Notes under the pieces: model-generated
What the model was told of the DNA's origin: nothing
What the model saw: only the letters and a program-made list of their open reading frames with translations
Database searches by the model: none
Program-made: the position numbers and the translations under genes
Origin: Euryodendron excelsum
Lineage: Eukaryota > Streptophyta > Magnoliopsida > Ericales > Pentaphylacaceae
Direction of reading: 5' to 3'
Assembly (NCBI GenBank): GCA_033060915.1
Contig: CM065393.1
Coordinates: 8,400,001 to 8,464,000 of the forward strand
Length of the DNA stretch: 64,000 nt
In this document: positions 22,861 through 35,139 of the stretch, in pieces
Layout: every line of letters begins with the position of its first letter
Position numbering within the stretch: the stretch's first letter is position 1

Positions 22861-24265
22861 GTTTTTCATTCCTCTACTTAAGAAAAAAAGTGATAATATT
22901 TTTTCGCAACCACGTCTTCATGATTAGTAAAGCATTACCAAGTGAATGGAATAATATATAGAAGAAATATATAGAGCTATACGAAGCTTCGGCATAATTT
23001 TAGAATTCATGAGAATGAATGATAGTAGCTTAGCAAGCTTTATAGTCCACAAAGCTACTATCAACCTTTATACTCCACAAAAATAAACACGCACGCACGC
23101 GCGCGCGCACACACACACACACACAAATGGAGGGAGAGAAACTATAGAAATTCAAAAGAACAAATCTCGTCCCCTAATTCAGGGAAACCTCTCAAAAATT
23201 TTGATATCCTCACTGTAAACTAAGTTGTTTAGAGGAAAGGCAATTCCAATGTCTTTCTTCTATTGGAGATCTTCTTCCATTGTGTCATGCAATTGAAAGG
23301 AATAGAAAAGAACAATACATGCCAAGTTAATGACAATTTGATATCCTTACTTGAATCTCATGTGTGTGTATATTTAGAACTTCAAACATAAGCAATGTAT
23401 ATTTGGCCACCACTTTATTAACTGAAGTGTGGTAAGAATTTTTTCGCAGCAATAGAATTCTTGAAGTTTTAGTGGAAGAACTATACCAACTCAACAAAGT
23501 AACTGAAAGAACCAACAAAAGGTTTCCAAAGTTAAAGAAATGAGAGACTAAAGCGGGATCAGAGAGTAAAAAAACAAGTGTCAGGCCCTTCCAAAATTAG
23601 AGGGATCTTAAAAATATATGGCAACTTGTGACTATAATAGAAATGTATGTGCTCAATTGTAAAAACCAACCCAGCTATATACAAGCCTTTAAAGAAAAAA
23701 GATGAGAGGGGGTTGTGGTTCGATCACATCAGGTAGGGCATGAAAATATCATATTGGATTGGTAAAACAAAAATTCTAAACTACACAGTTTCATCCTCTT
23801 TTAAGAGAATGAGGGTCGCGCTTACATTATTGAAGAAGTTACTCTACAGCATACTTGTTTGGAAGCTAAAGAGATCCAGGAAAGAAAATTTGTAGGAGGT
23901 CTATGCTTCAGACAATATTTTTGATATCCTCTCTCAAAATGATTTAATAAATCTACTTTTGTTTGCAAAATTCAAGTAACTATAGATATGATCAGTCATA
24001 TATATTCATATCAACTCTTTCAAGAGTCTAGAACATTAGTCCTGTCCACCTAAAGAAAAAATAACAAAAGAGCAAACTAGTTAAATCTGACAATTCAAGG
24101 TTGTTCATTCAACATTTCGTTCATTGATCCTGCTCATCAAATTCTTGAAGAAGAACGGAGCCTCATAAGCATTCCGTGGATTGGGTCAACAAATTTTCCT
24201 CATTATGGTACACCAGTGCTTGTACGGATTAGGTTTCTAGATTGATAATTTGTTTGAATCCTAGT
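22861..24265. other. Intronic stretch, no gene recognised; (AC/GC)n microsatellite
   Basis: Contains an alternating ACGC/GCGC/AC tract at 23087-23125. No ORF with a recognisable domain and no LTR or terminal repeat was found. Confidence 0.6.
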
Positions 24266-24266
24266 A

Positions 24267-24377
24267 ACACACACACACACACACACACATAGAAAGAAAT
24301 ATTCCTAGAGAAGGGAGAGCTTGAGAGAGGGAGGTAAAACTGACCTCGAGAATGATAAGGTTGTCCAAATCCTAGTG

Positions 24378-24463
<86 letters not shown>

Positions 24464-24560
24464 ACACACAAGTATAGGGAGAGTCTAAGAGATAATCCAT
24501 AAAGAGAAAGCTTGAGAGAGGGAGGTAGAACTGACCTCAAGAATGATAAGATTGAGTGTC
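24267..24560. repeat. Compound (AC)n and (TC)n(AC)n microsatellites in duplicated flanks
   Basis: (AC)n at 24267-24289 and a (TC)n(AC)n tract at 24379-24471. The sequence after each tract (AGCTTGAGAGAGGGAGGTA, then ACTGACCTC and GAATGATAAG) is repeated at about 24309-24362 and 24508-24551, so a microsatellite and its flank were duplicated together. Confidence 0.85.
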
Positions 24561-27500
24561 AGTGCCCCAGGTGTTGTGTTGGCAGTATTCTATAAATGGT
24601 GAGCAAGCAGGAAGAAAATGAGCTTTGAAAGAGAAAGAAGTATGATGGCTGCTTAAATATATTGGTTGCCATTTCCCACTCCCAGAATTGATTTTATCCG
24701 TGCCTACTTGAAGAAAAATAACTTTTCTCGATTATGAATATATTGATTTTTTAGTTAAGTAATTTTAAGATAATCTGGACTTGGGTTATCCAAACACCTC
24801 ATCTAAAAATTTTAATCAATTTAAGTAATTTTATTGCTTAAATCAGTTGGAAAAATCTAAAGCAAACATAATATTAGTATCCTTGGGAATCAATTCCTGA
24901 TGTCAATGATAAGTCATAGGAGAAGTCAAATTTGAACATCCCACTGTTGTCGTTGGGATTGTATACTTTTGACCACTATGTTCACACAGGAGGTTTGGTT
25001 CTTGGGGAATCTCTGTAATCATTTCCTAAAAGGCTTTATTCCTACGAATAAAATCTTAAATCAGGTTACTTCCCAATCTAATTAGTTATGCCTGGGTAAC
25101 TCTTTTGATCTTGACAAAAGGAAATCCGTTTGAACTTCTCCAATTTATTGGTAACAGATGCACCATTCTAACGTAGCTATCACTTATGAACTTCTAAGTG
25201 TAATGGAGGAGCCCACCCGCTATCCCTATACTTTGCAGTTCTAAAGTGAGCTGTGGGTTATGTTCCAATCCTTTTCATTTGTTTTCCCTTGAACTTTTAT
25301 TTCTTAATCTGTGGAAATTACTCTATAAAGGCAAGACTGGTTAGTTTTGATGAATCTCAGTTGAAATTTTGCAGATTTCGTTATGTCTATTAAACTTGTT
25401 TTGGTTGTTCAAGTAAAAGTCTTGTCGTTATTGTGTTTGTGTGTTGTTGGTATTTCTTTTATTTATAGTGGGATATTGTTGTTTTCTTCGCCTTATATTT
25501 GCTGTAGTCTCATCAGAAAATGTATCCACAACCAGACTTGGTGATCCTAATTTCTGTCGATGGTGGTTTACATAGCATTTTCACCCGTGTACCTGCAGAG
25601 GCCTTCTATGTAATTTTACTCAACATTCTACCAAGATCATCTTCTTCCAACTTAGAATGTCAATTAAATTTTCTTATAGTCTTGTATGATTCCTGACAAA
25701 GCGTTCTTCTTCGTCACCTTATATAGGAATCCAAGGGTGCAGTTTCATTCTCGCCATTTGTCCTCTTTTATGTACTAGTTGCCTCGCCCTTCATAATGCC
25801 AAATAAGCTTAATTACTTATTTGGGAACATGGATTTTCATATCTTCTAAAAGATTCATTTGGAACTTGAAATTGAGTCCCTGCCAACTTCTTTATTTAAA
25901 AAAGATAAAACGGAGAGAATACATGGATGTTTTATCCTCCCAGTTCCTGCTGACTTTGACCTTTTATGGTCTACTAGTAAATGTGCACGTGCGATGCACA
26001 TGGAAGGTACATGTTCTGAAAACAAATGAAACCAAGAAATGCCATTACCATATAAAGGCCATTTGATCATATTGTCTAATTTGAACTACTTAATTTTGCA
26101 TGGAATGGTTAGTGATTTCATTACTATTCCAAATTTTGCAATTTCAATAACTGAACTAATCTAGGCACCCAAAAGAAGAAAACCAAAGTGGAGGAACTGT
26201 TGTAACACAATGTTTTAATTCTTTGACAGTCCTTTTCGTTTGCTCCAACGATAGATTGTTAGCACAAATATCAGTTACCACAACATTACTTATAACAACA
26301 TTAACATCAGCAGCAAAATGGCATTAAGTGTAGGATATGGTATTGATACTAGGACTCAACTTTTCTAAAATCATGCTAAATTAATATCAATGGGCTTTCT
26401 CCTCTTCAAGCATCACCACCCAAGAATAGGAAATACCCAACTAAAACATATCTTTTAGAGGAAAGAAATACAATACATGACCGATATACTTGTCCCCATC
26501 TCTTATCCACTAATATCCTATTACCAATCCTAAAGGATTCTAATAATATTTATTGACAAGGTTTAGAAGTTAGTATCTCAAGAATGGCCACTCTAAATGA
26601 AACGAACATTGTATATTGACTTAACAGATCTGCCAGCCAATTTGAAATAGTTCAAAGTGACTTGATTAAGAGGGATGAAGACCTGCACAATGTTTAGAAA
26701 ACATGTAGCAAGGTCCTTTACCACAGTTCACTTATGCCTTAACCTGCATATGTAAAAGCTTGAATTTAAAATCAAACCAAGAGGCAGAACAAATGTATCC
26801 AATATCAAAAGTAATATATTGATACATGTATCAAAGTAAACCGGTCTTCTTTACTCAAGTCCATGTAGCAAATAAATAAGTTAATGCTCAATGCATCATA
26901 CAATAGGAAGAACGAAAAATGCAGGATGGATCCACATCAATTTGCATTGCCTAAAGATGAAGTTCAAATGACAAATACATGCATTGCGTCACTGTAAACC
27001 AATCTGTCTTCTGGATAGGAGTTACAAGCTGAAACTAAATTATTGCATGAAAGTAGAGTTTTCCCCAAAATTAGTAATTGAAGTGTGTTTATAATCATAC
27101 ATGTACTGCATAAATTGATTTCCTATTGAAGCTTTTATAATCAAACTAAAGTCATTTCAAATGGAGCATAATCACAAGTGCTATATTTCCATGAAATCTT
27201 GGAGTGCTAAAAAGCAACACTGTATGCTCACATTTGAGAAAACTAAAATGAGAGAGGAAGTACTGCCGAAAATTGAAATCCAACTTCCCTTACGCTGGAT
27301 TTTTGTTCTCTTTTCCCTCGCCTTTTCTTTTCCTTTTGGCTTTCCATGGATAAATTCAGGTTTTAAACATAGCACTAAAGAAAACCCTGAAATTTAGAAT
27401 TTGGCATGACTAAAAGTATTATTTGAACAATTAAGCCCAGCATAGCACACAAAATAAGATAATTATATTACATTTAGAATACTCTGCTTTGTGCTCAATA

Positions 27501-28640
27501 ATATATTTTGTTTTAGATTTTGTCAATGGCTTCTATTTGTTTACCACTCAAACAACTTCAAATACAAAAGTTTGGTAGCACCATATCCAAACATATAATT
27601 TACCAGAATTACAGAGACTAAAAAAGAAGCATAACCTGAAGATTGGCCAATGCAATTAAAAAATTTCTTAATGGAACTTCTTTGTGATTGACTTAAAGTG
27701 TCTGTTGTAGTGCGAAAATGTGATCAAATAACATGCAAAGTTGACTTATTGGGACAAAGCTAAAACTCAAAGGGAGTCCCCATCCACACATACACCACAA
27801 TAAATAAAAAAAAGAATAACACCTCAGACAATATAAATTAATTGGATTTCTAGTACCCATGGGCCTCGGATAATGTTCTTCTATCAACTAAGAAAAACAA
27901 AAATGGGAGTGGTGACCGGAACTGTAGTTACTAAAAGTAAAGGGCTTGAGATGGTTCCACTTTACACAATTATCCAACTAAAGTATGCAAATTTGGGTTA
28001 TTAAAGAACACAATCAAGTGGATGGCAGCCAGTGTTGGCTTTTCACATATGATTTCCTTGCAACATCTAAGTTTTATGGTAGAAACTTACCAAGCTCACA
28101 AATTCTTGTTGGCATCCAAAACAATATTGTGGCAGCCTGTGATGTGGATTATTTGAAAGTGAGGGAGAAACGTCATTGAACAATATTTCCTTTTCTTAAG
28201 CTTTCATCGAACACGTGATCTACAGAGCATCGATTCCACAAATTAAGGCCCGTAGAAAATAGAATATTTACACATTCACACATACAGAGATTAAAACCAT
28301 AACACAACTATCTAGAGCAAATAGCGAATTGAATAGCATAAGAGAGATTTTTTTATTTATTTTCTACAAATGCGAATCAAAGATGCACCGCTGCTGGTTT
28401 AGATCATATATTACCTTTCTCTTCTGGCAGATTACAGCAACGTTTTGGTAGAAATCCTCATGGACCTCATCGACCATCTGTCTCAGGCGAACTCCGTTTC
28501 AGGTGGGGGATTTAAATAGTTTCATGTGTAATTTCATTTATTAATCAGGGGCATTTATGGAACATAAAGTGTAGGAAACATTTATAGGGTTCTTCCGCCT
28601 TTTAAAATAGTAGAGATGTGCTATTTCTTGGATGCACCAG
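24561..28640. other. Rest of intron 4; only minor features
   Basis: About 4 kb with no supported gene. A CACGTGCGATGCACATGG motif at about 25985-26002 resembles one I associate with dispersed plant repeats. The stretch 27290-27385 looks like one end of the foldback element described at 44.35 kb (ATAAATTCAGGTTTTAAAC). On the minus strand, 28495-28423 reads VRLRQMVDEVHEDFYQNVAV and ends at a GTAATA donor, an exon-like fragment I cannot identify. Confidence 0.45.
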
Positions 28641-28913
28641 AAAAAGTATACTCTTGCCGGTGGATCAGGGATTATCCAGCCGGAATTACAAAGAGTGCGC
28701 TCGGAGGCAACAGAAGACATGCTAAAGAAATAAAAATTAATTTGTCGTCTTTTGCTCTGGAACCTAAAAGAATCCAAAATTCCTTCCTGACTGATAAAAC
28801 TGAATTGGGTTGGGTAGACAAATTGCATGCCTTAAATTTTGTACCAGCAACAAAATCAATAGACGCATCAATGGAATTGGTTGCAGGAGTTAGGACTTGT
28901 CATGGCTTCCCAG
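28641..28913 (+). pseudogene. KAKU4-like exon 5, frameshifted
   Basis: Acceptor GCACCAG, donor GTTGGA at 28914. The first part, in phase with exon 4, reads YTLAGGSGIIQPELQ and RVRSEATEDMLK, then hits TAA at about 28728. The second part continues in another frame as INLSSFALEPKRIQNSF through ASMELVAGVRTCHGFP. A short deletion or indel at about 28725-28740, where a few residues of the family are also missing, explains the switch. The exon ends in phase 1 and joins exon 6 correctly. Confidence 0.72.
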
Positions 28914-29108
28914 GTTGGATTCATTACCTCAAAGGAGAACTTTGCATTTGTTCCATAATATGTTTTATCTGTGCTTATCCTTAAAAAAAACTTTTGTTAT
29001 CTGTGATAGAGTAGACAGTCTAATTGTAAAAAATTATTTCAGATTCTAAAGATAAGAAAATTAAAATGTGGGAAAGCTAAGTCACAAACCTTATTTTTGC
29101 ACCTTCAG

Positions 29109-29188
29109 TTTTAGAGGTGACACAAGATGGTTCATGTAATGAAGATTTAACATCCAAAGCAGTTATTTTTTCTTCAACACAACATCAG
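29109..29188 (+). pseudogene. KAKU4-like exon 6
   Basis: Acceptor CACCTTCAG, donor GTGCCT at 29189. It reads LEVTQDGSCNEDLTSK then AVIFSSTQHQ in phase with exon 5. Assignment rests on its splice sites and frame continuity more than on a strong motif. Confidence 0.6.
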
Positions 29189-29388
29189 GTGCCTGATTAC
29201 TAGAACTTGGTTTTATATATTTATCAATTGTTCTCGGAGATGAAGAGAGAGATCCAACTTGGTTGGTAGTACTATTGGTCTATAACATGTTGTGACTATC
29301 TAATACTGATTCATAGATTGTATATCTCATTCATGTTTCATGAACATTATTAGATATCTTAACTAATTTTCAACTTTACGTTGCAAAG

Positions 29389-29479
29389 GATTTGGCAACC
29401 ATTCAGACTGTTGAGGGAGAAGAACATGCAATTTCTAAATCTCGTCACCCAACCATTCTGGATCTGGCCTTAGAGCATG
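29389..29479 (+). pseudogene. KAKU4-like exon 7
   Basis: Acceptor TTGCAAAG, donor GTAATC at 29480. It reads DLATIQTVEGEEHAISK then SRHPTILDLALEH, ending in phase 1. It is in phase with exon 6. The next intron is about 8.6 kb and holds the pararetrovirus and the Copia element. Confidence 0.6.
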
Positions 29480-29599
29480 GTAATCTGTCTCTTTTTCTTT
29501 TGCTCAAGTCTGCAAGCTTATTTTATTTAATTTTGTTGGGTGATGAGTACTTCAGTACTATGCATAGTTAGAGTATATCTTGCCTTGTGTTGCCATTTC

Positions 29600-30440
29600 A
29601 TTTGAGAATCTTATCTAGAGGCTAATGAGACCATCTCCAGGGGTGAAGGGAATGCAAATTGACTTCCCTCTTGATCTTTTTCTCTGCCTAATAAATTTGG
29701 TGACTGTTACCCAAGGTTTCTCTCTAACATCGCACCTCACAAAGAATATCTCAATTTTACCTTGGTACTTCATCACACGTGAGGACAATTGTTTCAAGTC
29801 TATTTACTGGTCAGGCAGTTGCCTCCTATAGCAGGTGGGGAGATATTTCTCTTTTACTTTCTGCTTCATCTCAACCCATTAAGCAATGGGTTCCTCTTCT
29901 ACTCACTCTAGGTTCATTTAGACTCGCTCCCTATACGTTTGGTAGAATCAAGTCCTTACCCTTAGTGGTAGTGATTCTCTAGTTAGTATTATTGCTACCC
30001 ATGGAAGTTACTTGGCATGACTTGCAATGCCACCTGACCTCTTAAAGGAAACATACCTAGGTTGGTGGGACTCCTTGGCTTGAGAAGCCATCGGCTCCTG
30101 GTTAAGATCCTAGTACTTTTCTATCTCCAAGGCCTTATGATGAGCCTCCTCCATTGTGCCAAGGGACTGTAAATTGACTTCCCTTTTGATATTTTGTATC
30201 TATCCATTAATAAACTTGGTGAGTTTTAATCAGGGTTTTGCTTGTAACATCACACCTCATAATGAGTATCTCAAATTTACATAGGTAGGTAGTTACACAT
30301 GAGGACAATTGCCTCTTATTGCAGGTGGGGAGATATTTCAATTTTTCTTTCTCCTTCATCTCAACCCTAAAGTAATGGCCTCCTCACCTATCCACTCTAG
30401 ATTCATTTTGGACTCCCTTCCATTACGCTTGGCAGAGCGG
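29600..30440 (-). repeat. Duplicated gag-like fragments
   Basis: Two direct copies at about 29640-29945 and 30165-30435 share CCTCTTATTGCAGGTGGGGA-like, GGACAATTG, ATCTCAACCC and TTCATTT-GACTC blocks. On the minus strand the right copy reads NIKREVNLQSLGTMEEAHHK and then ALEIEK, which resembles the end of a gypsy-type gag domain. No other gag motif is readable, so the class is tentative; the duplication itself is clear. Confidence 0.45.
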
Positions 30441-30459
30441 AGTTGTATTTTAGCAACCA

Positions 30460-30698
30460 AACATGTTGGCTATTTGAGATGGAAGATTCTTATATTGGAG
30501 CAGACTAGCAGTTTCATTGCCCAGAGTTTCAGGGAGAGAAATGAGAAATGCTTGTTTAAGATTCGCATTGTCAATCCCATTAAGAGCAAAAAATCGCTTT
30601 GACATACGTTCATCGTGCTTTCCAAATCTTCCCTCTTAAAAGAACAAAATTTCATGTTGAGATATTGTTCTTTGGCCTATGTAGTATAATGATCCCAT
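30460..30698 (-). pseudogene. Endogenous pararetrovirus capsid fragment, downstream half
   Basis: Ancient, non-functional Caulimoviridae-type sequence. The minus strand continues the capsid-like reading interrupted by the Copia element: MKFCSFKREDLE, then after a frameshift RMSKRFFALNGIDNANLKQA and SLPETLGNETASLLQ. These blocks match the capsid region of petuvirus/florendovirus-like endogenous elements as I know them. It begins exactly at the Copia left edge and fades near 30460. At least one frameshift (about 30610) and a stop near the junction are present. Confidence 0.72.
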
Positions 30699-30932
30699 TG
30701 ATAAGAATACCAATATTCCAAGAATAACAAGAGGACCAAGATTACAAGAATGACAAGAAGAGCAGAATTTGAATCAATTCTCTATGTCCTCTAAATATAT
30801 AATATCTAACATTCTAAGTATAGTAACTTTATAGTCAATGATTTCCCCTTGATTAGGGAATTATATAGCTCATAGATAAACAAAAGAAAACTATGACTAG
30901 CCTTGATATCAGCCTTAATGACAACCTTGATA
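30699..30932 (-). repeat. Copia 3' LTR (left)
   Basis: 234 bp, aligned with the right LTR through CCAAGATTAC-AGAATGACAA, ATATATAATATCTAACATTC and the ACTATGAC(T/C)AGCCTTGATA end. It has an extra ~24 bp near its inner end, where part of the AGCCTT..CCTTGATA terminus is duplicated. Confidence 0.9.
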
Positions 30933-30940
30933 CCCCCCTC
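30933..30940 (-). other. Copia polypurine tract
   Basis: The minus strand reads GAGGGGGG immediately before the 3' LTR start (TATCAAGG), the expected plus-strand primer site. This also fixes the LTR start at TATC rather than a canonical TG. Confidence 0.8.
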
Positions 30941-31502
30941 AAATTGATGCTGGTGAATTAACCAGTATCAATTTGGTCACGAGAGACTTATGACGAGTCT
31001 TAGGCCAAGATTTGGTGAAAATATCAACAGTTTGATATTTTGTACGATCATGGGGCAGAGTGATGATACTCTCATCAAATGCGGTTTGGATAAAATGACA
31101 ATCCAACTCAATGTGTTTGGTCCGTTCATGATAAACTGGATTCTTGGTGATCTTTATGGTATTGGTATTGTCAGCATGAAGTTTAGTAGCAGAAATTGGA
31201 GAAAAGCCCAACTCTAATAAGAGACGGCGAAGCCAAGTGATTTTTGAACAAGCTGCAGACATAGCTCAATATTCAGCTTCTGTGGAGGACTTGGATACTC
31301 GCTGTTGTTTATTGCTTTTCCAAGAAATTAGTGTATTGCCAAGATACATACACCAATCAGTTGTAGAACGACTAGTATCAGGACATCCTGCCCTATCAGC
31401 ATCACAAAATCCTTGTAGAACCAGAGAAGAGCTAGACGAGAAATACAATCCACATTCAAAGGTGCCATGGACATATTGGATGATTCGTTTCACAGCTACC
31501 AA
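30939..31502 (-). pseudogene. Copia RNase H domain
   Basis: Reads AVKRIIQYVHGTFECGLYF, then GFCDADRAGCPDTSRSTT, WKSNKQQRVSKSSTEAEY and, after a TGA, LHADNTNTIKITKNPVYHER and KHIELDCHFI. These are the standard motifs of the plant copia RNase H domain. The stop directly after STEAEY breaks it. Confidence 0.92.
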
Positions 31503-32499
31503 GTGATGATGGTGAGGGAACTCATGAATTGGTTTACCAAATTAACAACATAAGATATATCTAGATGAGTGATAGTTAAATAAACAAGACTTCCAACAAG
31601 TCGTCTATATACTGTAGGATTAGCGAAAAGGTCTCCATCATCTTTTCGATACTTGACATTAACTTCTAAGGGAGTGTTAACGAGCATAGAATTCTCCAAG
31701 CGTGCTAAGGAAATCAAATCCTTAGCATGTTTCTATTGATTGATAAAGATACCGCCATTGAGAGTATGAATCTCCAAGCCCAGAAAATATTGAAGTGGTC
31801 CAAGATCTTTCATATGGAAGAAGGTATACAAGGTATGCTGAATTTCCGGTATGCCCTCCATATTAGAGCCTGTGATTATAATATCATCAACGTAAACAAG
31901 AAGAATTTTAATACCAACTGAGAATTGGTGAATTAATATGGATGGATCATTTTGGCTTTGCACAAAAGAGGTGCTTTGTAAGGTCTGTTGAAATTTATCA
32001 AACCAAGCATAAGGGGCTTGTTTGAGTCCATAAAGAGAGTGATGTAATTGACAGACCTTGTTGTCTTGAACATCATGCATACCAGATGGAAGTTTCATAT
32101 AAACTTCGTCTTTAAGATCACCATGGAGAAAAACGTTCTTAACATCCATTTGGAAGAGTGGCCATGGCTGTGAAGTTGCAATAACAAGAATAATTCTGAC
32201 AATGGTCATTTTTCCTACGAGAGCAAAGGTTTCTTCATAATTAATACCATATTCCTGTCAATTTCCAAGAGCAGCAAGACATGCTTTGTAACGATCCAAA
32301 GAGCCATCATATTAAGTTTCATAGAGTAAATACACTTGCACCCTATGGGTTTGATATGCTGAGGGCAATCAACAATATCCCAAGTATTATTAATGGCAAG
32401 TGTAGCAAGCTCTTCCAGCATTGCTTGCTGCCAACAAGGTTGTTTTGCTACTTGAGAATAAGAATTGGGTATTGCAATGGATGATAAGGTAGCAAGCAA
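31496..32499 (-). pseudogene. Copia reverse transcriptase
   Basis: The entry motif SYSQVAKQPCWQQAMLEEL, then NTWDIVDCPQHIKPIGCK (32499-32330), is followed by a frameshifted gap. The main block 32209-31733 has MDVKNVFLHGDLKDEVYM, SLYGLKQAPYAWFDKF and the catalytic LLVYVDDIIITGS near 31890. The thumb segment NPTVYRRLVGSLVYLT continues at 31717-31496. The YVDD motif is intact, but a stop after GGIFINQ and frameshifts at about 32210 and 31500 inactivate it. Confidence 0.93.
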
Positions 32500-32699
32500 A
32501 AATATGTTAGGACAACCATAACAATGATGTTGTTTGGAGGAACGACTTGACTAGCAAGGAGATGGCCATTGAAGAGTGAAATCAGGTACAAGAGAAAGTT
32601 CTCGATTAGGGACCATGTCGATAGAACATTGATTGCCTCTTCGCGTACAAACAACCCATGGCTTAAATGTTGTTGTCTTAGAAGAGTTGGCGAAATCAT

Positions 32700-34060
32700 A
32701 CAGAATGAACTAGAAGATGAGGGTAAAAGGACTATGATGCAATTGAAAAAAGAATTGATTTTCTAAAAATATGACATTTTGCAAGACAAGAATGCAATAT
32801 GCAGCAGAGTTATAATAGAGAAAACCCTTTTGATGGGAAGCATAACCAAGGAAAGCACACTTAATAGATTGAGCAAAGAGTTTGTCTCTTGCATGAGGTG
32901 GAAGGTGAACAAAACATACATAACCAAAAGTATGAAGATGACTATAGATAAGGGCTAGGACAAGAAGACGCAAGTAAGGAGACTAATTTCGCAATTTTGT
33001 GGATGGAAGTCTATTAATTATATGACAGCCATAGATATGGCTTCAACCCAAAAATGAGAAGATACATATGACTCAAGCAAAAGTGTCCGACTTATATCCA
33101 AAAGATGCCCATTTTTTCTTTCTGTCACTCCATTTGTTGCGAGGTGGAAGGACATGACTGGTGAGAGAGTATCCCTTTGGTACGAAGAAAAACTTGAAAA
33201 GGCTTAGATAGGTATTCACCACCAGAATCAGAACGAAGGATCTTGATTGTCTTAGTGAATTGATTTTCAACAAGAGCCAAAAAGGATTTAAAAACCTCAA
33301 AGACTTTGGACTTGGAATGCAAAAAATAAATCCATGTGTGATGGCTAAATCATCAATAAACATAACAAAGTATTTATAATGAGAATGTGAAGCAACAGGG
33401 GCTATACCCCAAACATCAGTATGTATCAAATCAAATCAACTAGTGGTGATCTCTAAGTGAGAAGGAAAAAGCAGAGTCTTACTTTTGCCCAGTTTGTAAC
33501 TTTCACACTCATGAACTTCATGTAAAGAAACATCATTTTTATTCAGTAAAATTCCATATTTGAACATAAAGATAGCTTTTTAGCAATGGGATGCCCATGG
33601 CGTTTATGCCATAAACTAAAAACACTATTAGAAGAAGAAACATTAGAGAACAAAGATGGATAGACTAGTGATGTTGAGATGCTTAAAGGAAATAAACGTC
33701 CCAATTAGGCCCCTTCGTGATCACTTTCCCTGAGACCTGATCCAGCACAAGACAACCCGTGGGAGAGAATGAAACAGTGTAATTGTTATCAATAAGTTGC
33801 CCAACGAAAAGTAGATTGGAGGATAGATGTGGAGAGTAAAACACATGTTACAAGGGTAATGAATGTGGAATAAAACCAATAGCTTTGATGGGTAGACATT
33901 TTCCATCAGCCGTATGGATTTGTTTGTTCCTTTCATAGGGTGTAATTGAAGGGTGTAATATCAGTAAGATGGGCTGAGGAAAATGGCATATGGTTTGAGG
34001 CACCAAAATCAACATACCAAGTTTGGGGTTTGGGTGGTTTACCTGTGATTCCATGTGCAA
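32700..34060 (-). pseudogene. Copia protease and integrase
   Basis: Near 34010 the protease active site reads DFGASNHM instead of D-S-G-A, a substitution of the serine. A GAG-pre-integrase segment with a broken HHCC zinc motif follows (33620-33450). The integrase core starts IHTDVWGIAP near 33420 with YFVMFIDD, then ILRSDSGGEYLSK holding the second catalytic Asp near 33230. The region around 33120-32710 is heavily frameshifted but keeps LCMFCSPS- and FLGY-like pieces. Confidence 0.85.
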
Positions 34061-34259
34061 AAAGAGCTGAATGGATCATTTATTGTAGTACCTCAAGAGT
34101 AAGACTTGACTGCTGAATGTGCTTTTGTGGTGGTAGAGATTGCTGCTGAGAAGGCTAAAACACAACAGAACGTGCATTATAGTGGAAGGTGTGAAGAGCT
34201 CGAGTTCCTTTGTTTTGTGGCCTTCACTAACAATCAGCAATAATTTGACCATCCTTTTT

Positions 34260-35016
34260 GCAGTAGTTACAGTTTTTTTTTTTGTTGACATTGAGAAGCT
34301 ATATGACCATATTCCTTACAACTGTAGCATTGAGTTTTACTCATGTCACAAGTCCTGACTTGGCCAGCATAGGCAACATTCAAAGACGATTCCCCTTTGT
34401 GTGCAATTGCAACTTGAGTAATGAGACATCGCTCTTCTCTAAGGAGTTCACCAAGACAAACTTCCAAGGAGGGAGTAGGCACACGATTCAGAAGGCTTGC
34501 CCTAATGCTCTCATATTCGCTTCGTGGTTTCATTAGGAACTGATGCGGTTGAGTGTCCTTGTGAGCTTTTTGATAATCTTAAAGAGAAGTTTCTGGGATA
34601 GTTGAATAAACCACATCAGTATATTCAACCCACATAGTCATGAGACCCAAATACAAATCTTGTATAGATTGATTCCCTTGTGAATATTCAGAAATATCAC
34701 ATTACAATTGATATTTACAAGCTGAATTATCTTGATTATACACCTTGCTTAGATAGCCCCACATATCTTTCGCAGTCTTGTAAGGCCGCAAATTAAGAAC
34801 AATATGTTGATCCACAAAACTTGAGATCCAACTCATAATCCTAGCATAATTGGTTTCACACTAACTTATCTTAGTAGGGTTAGTAGGTTTACTAATTGTA
34901 CCATTGATATACCCCCAAAGATCTTTTCCTCTAACAAAAAGACGAAACTGGCATTCCCATGAAAAGTAATTCTTTCCATTGAATTTAATAGGAAGTACTT
35001 TGGACTTATCACCCAT
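34260..35016 (-). pseudogene. Copia gag with CCHC zinc knuckle
   Basis: Starts at ATG (CAT at 35014-35016) as MGDKSKVLPIKFNGKNYFSW, continues with WECQFRLFVRGKDLWGYI and, after a TAA near 34862, the UBN2-type gag body (KDMWGYLSKVYNQDNSACKY). The 34533-34267 ORF contains PRSEYESIRASLLNR, GELLREERCL and the zinc knuckle CYSCKEYGHIASQC. The start follows the PBS by about 110 bases. Confidence 0.9.
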
Positions 35017-35127
35017 GACACATTGTTAGAATGACAAAATTTCAAAGAAATGAAAAGAATGCAGAACAAAATTCGAGAACAAGAATAAAGGAGTAAGAAA
35101 ATCAATGACTCTCTTACGATCAGTTTG

Positions 35128-35139
35128 CCTCTGATACCA
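35128..35139 (-). other. Copia primer-binding site
   Basis: The minus strand reads TGGTATCAGAGG directly next to the 5' LTR, complementary to initiator tRNA-Met. Confidence 0.9.

Noticed and set aside
24229..24540. Minus ORF with CV and RE repeats
   Set aside because: Entirely produced by (AC)n and (TC)n tracts.
28423..28495. Minus-strand exon-like fragment VDEVHEDFYQNV
   Set aside because: Short, single donor only, no family recognised; mentioned in the intron entry but not called as a gene.
30939..31262. Plus-strand ORFs over the Copia element (for example 30990-31217)
   Set aside because: Antisense shadows of the RNase H and RT domains.
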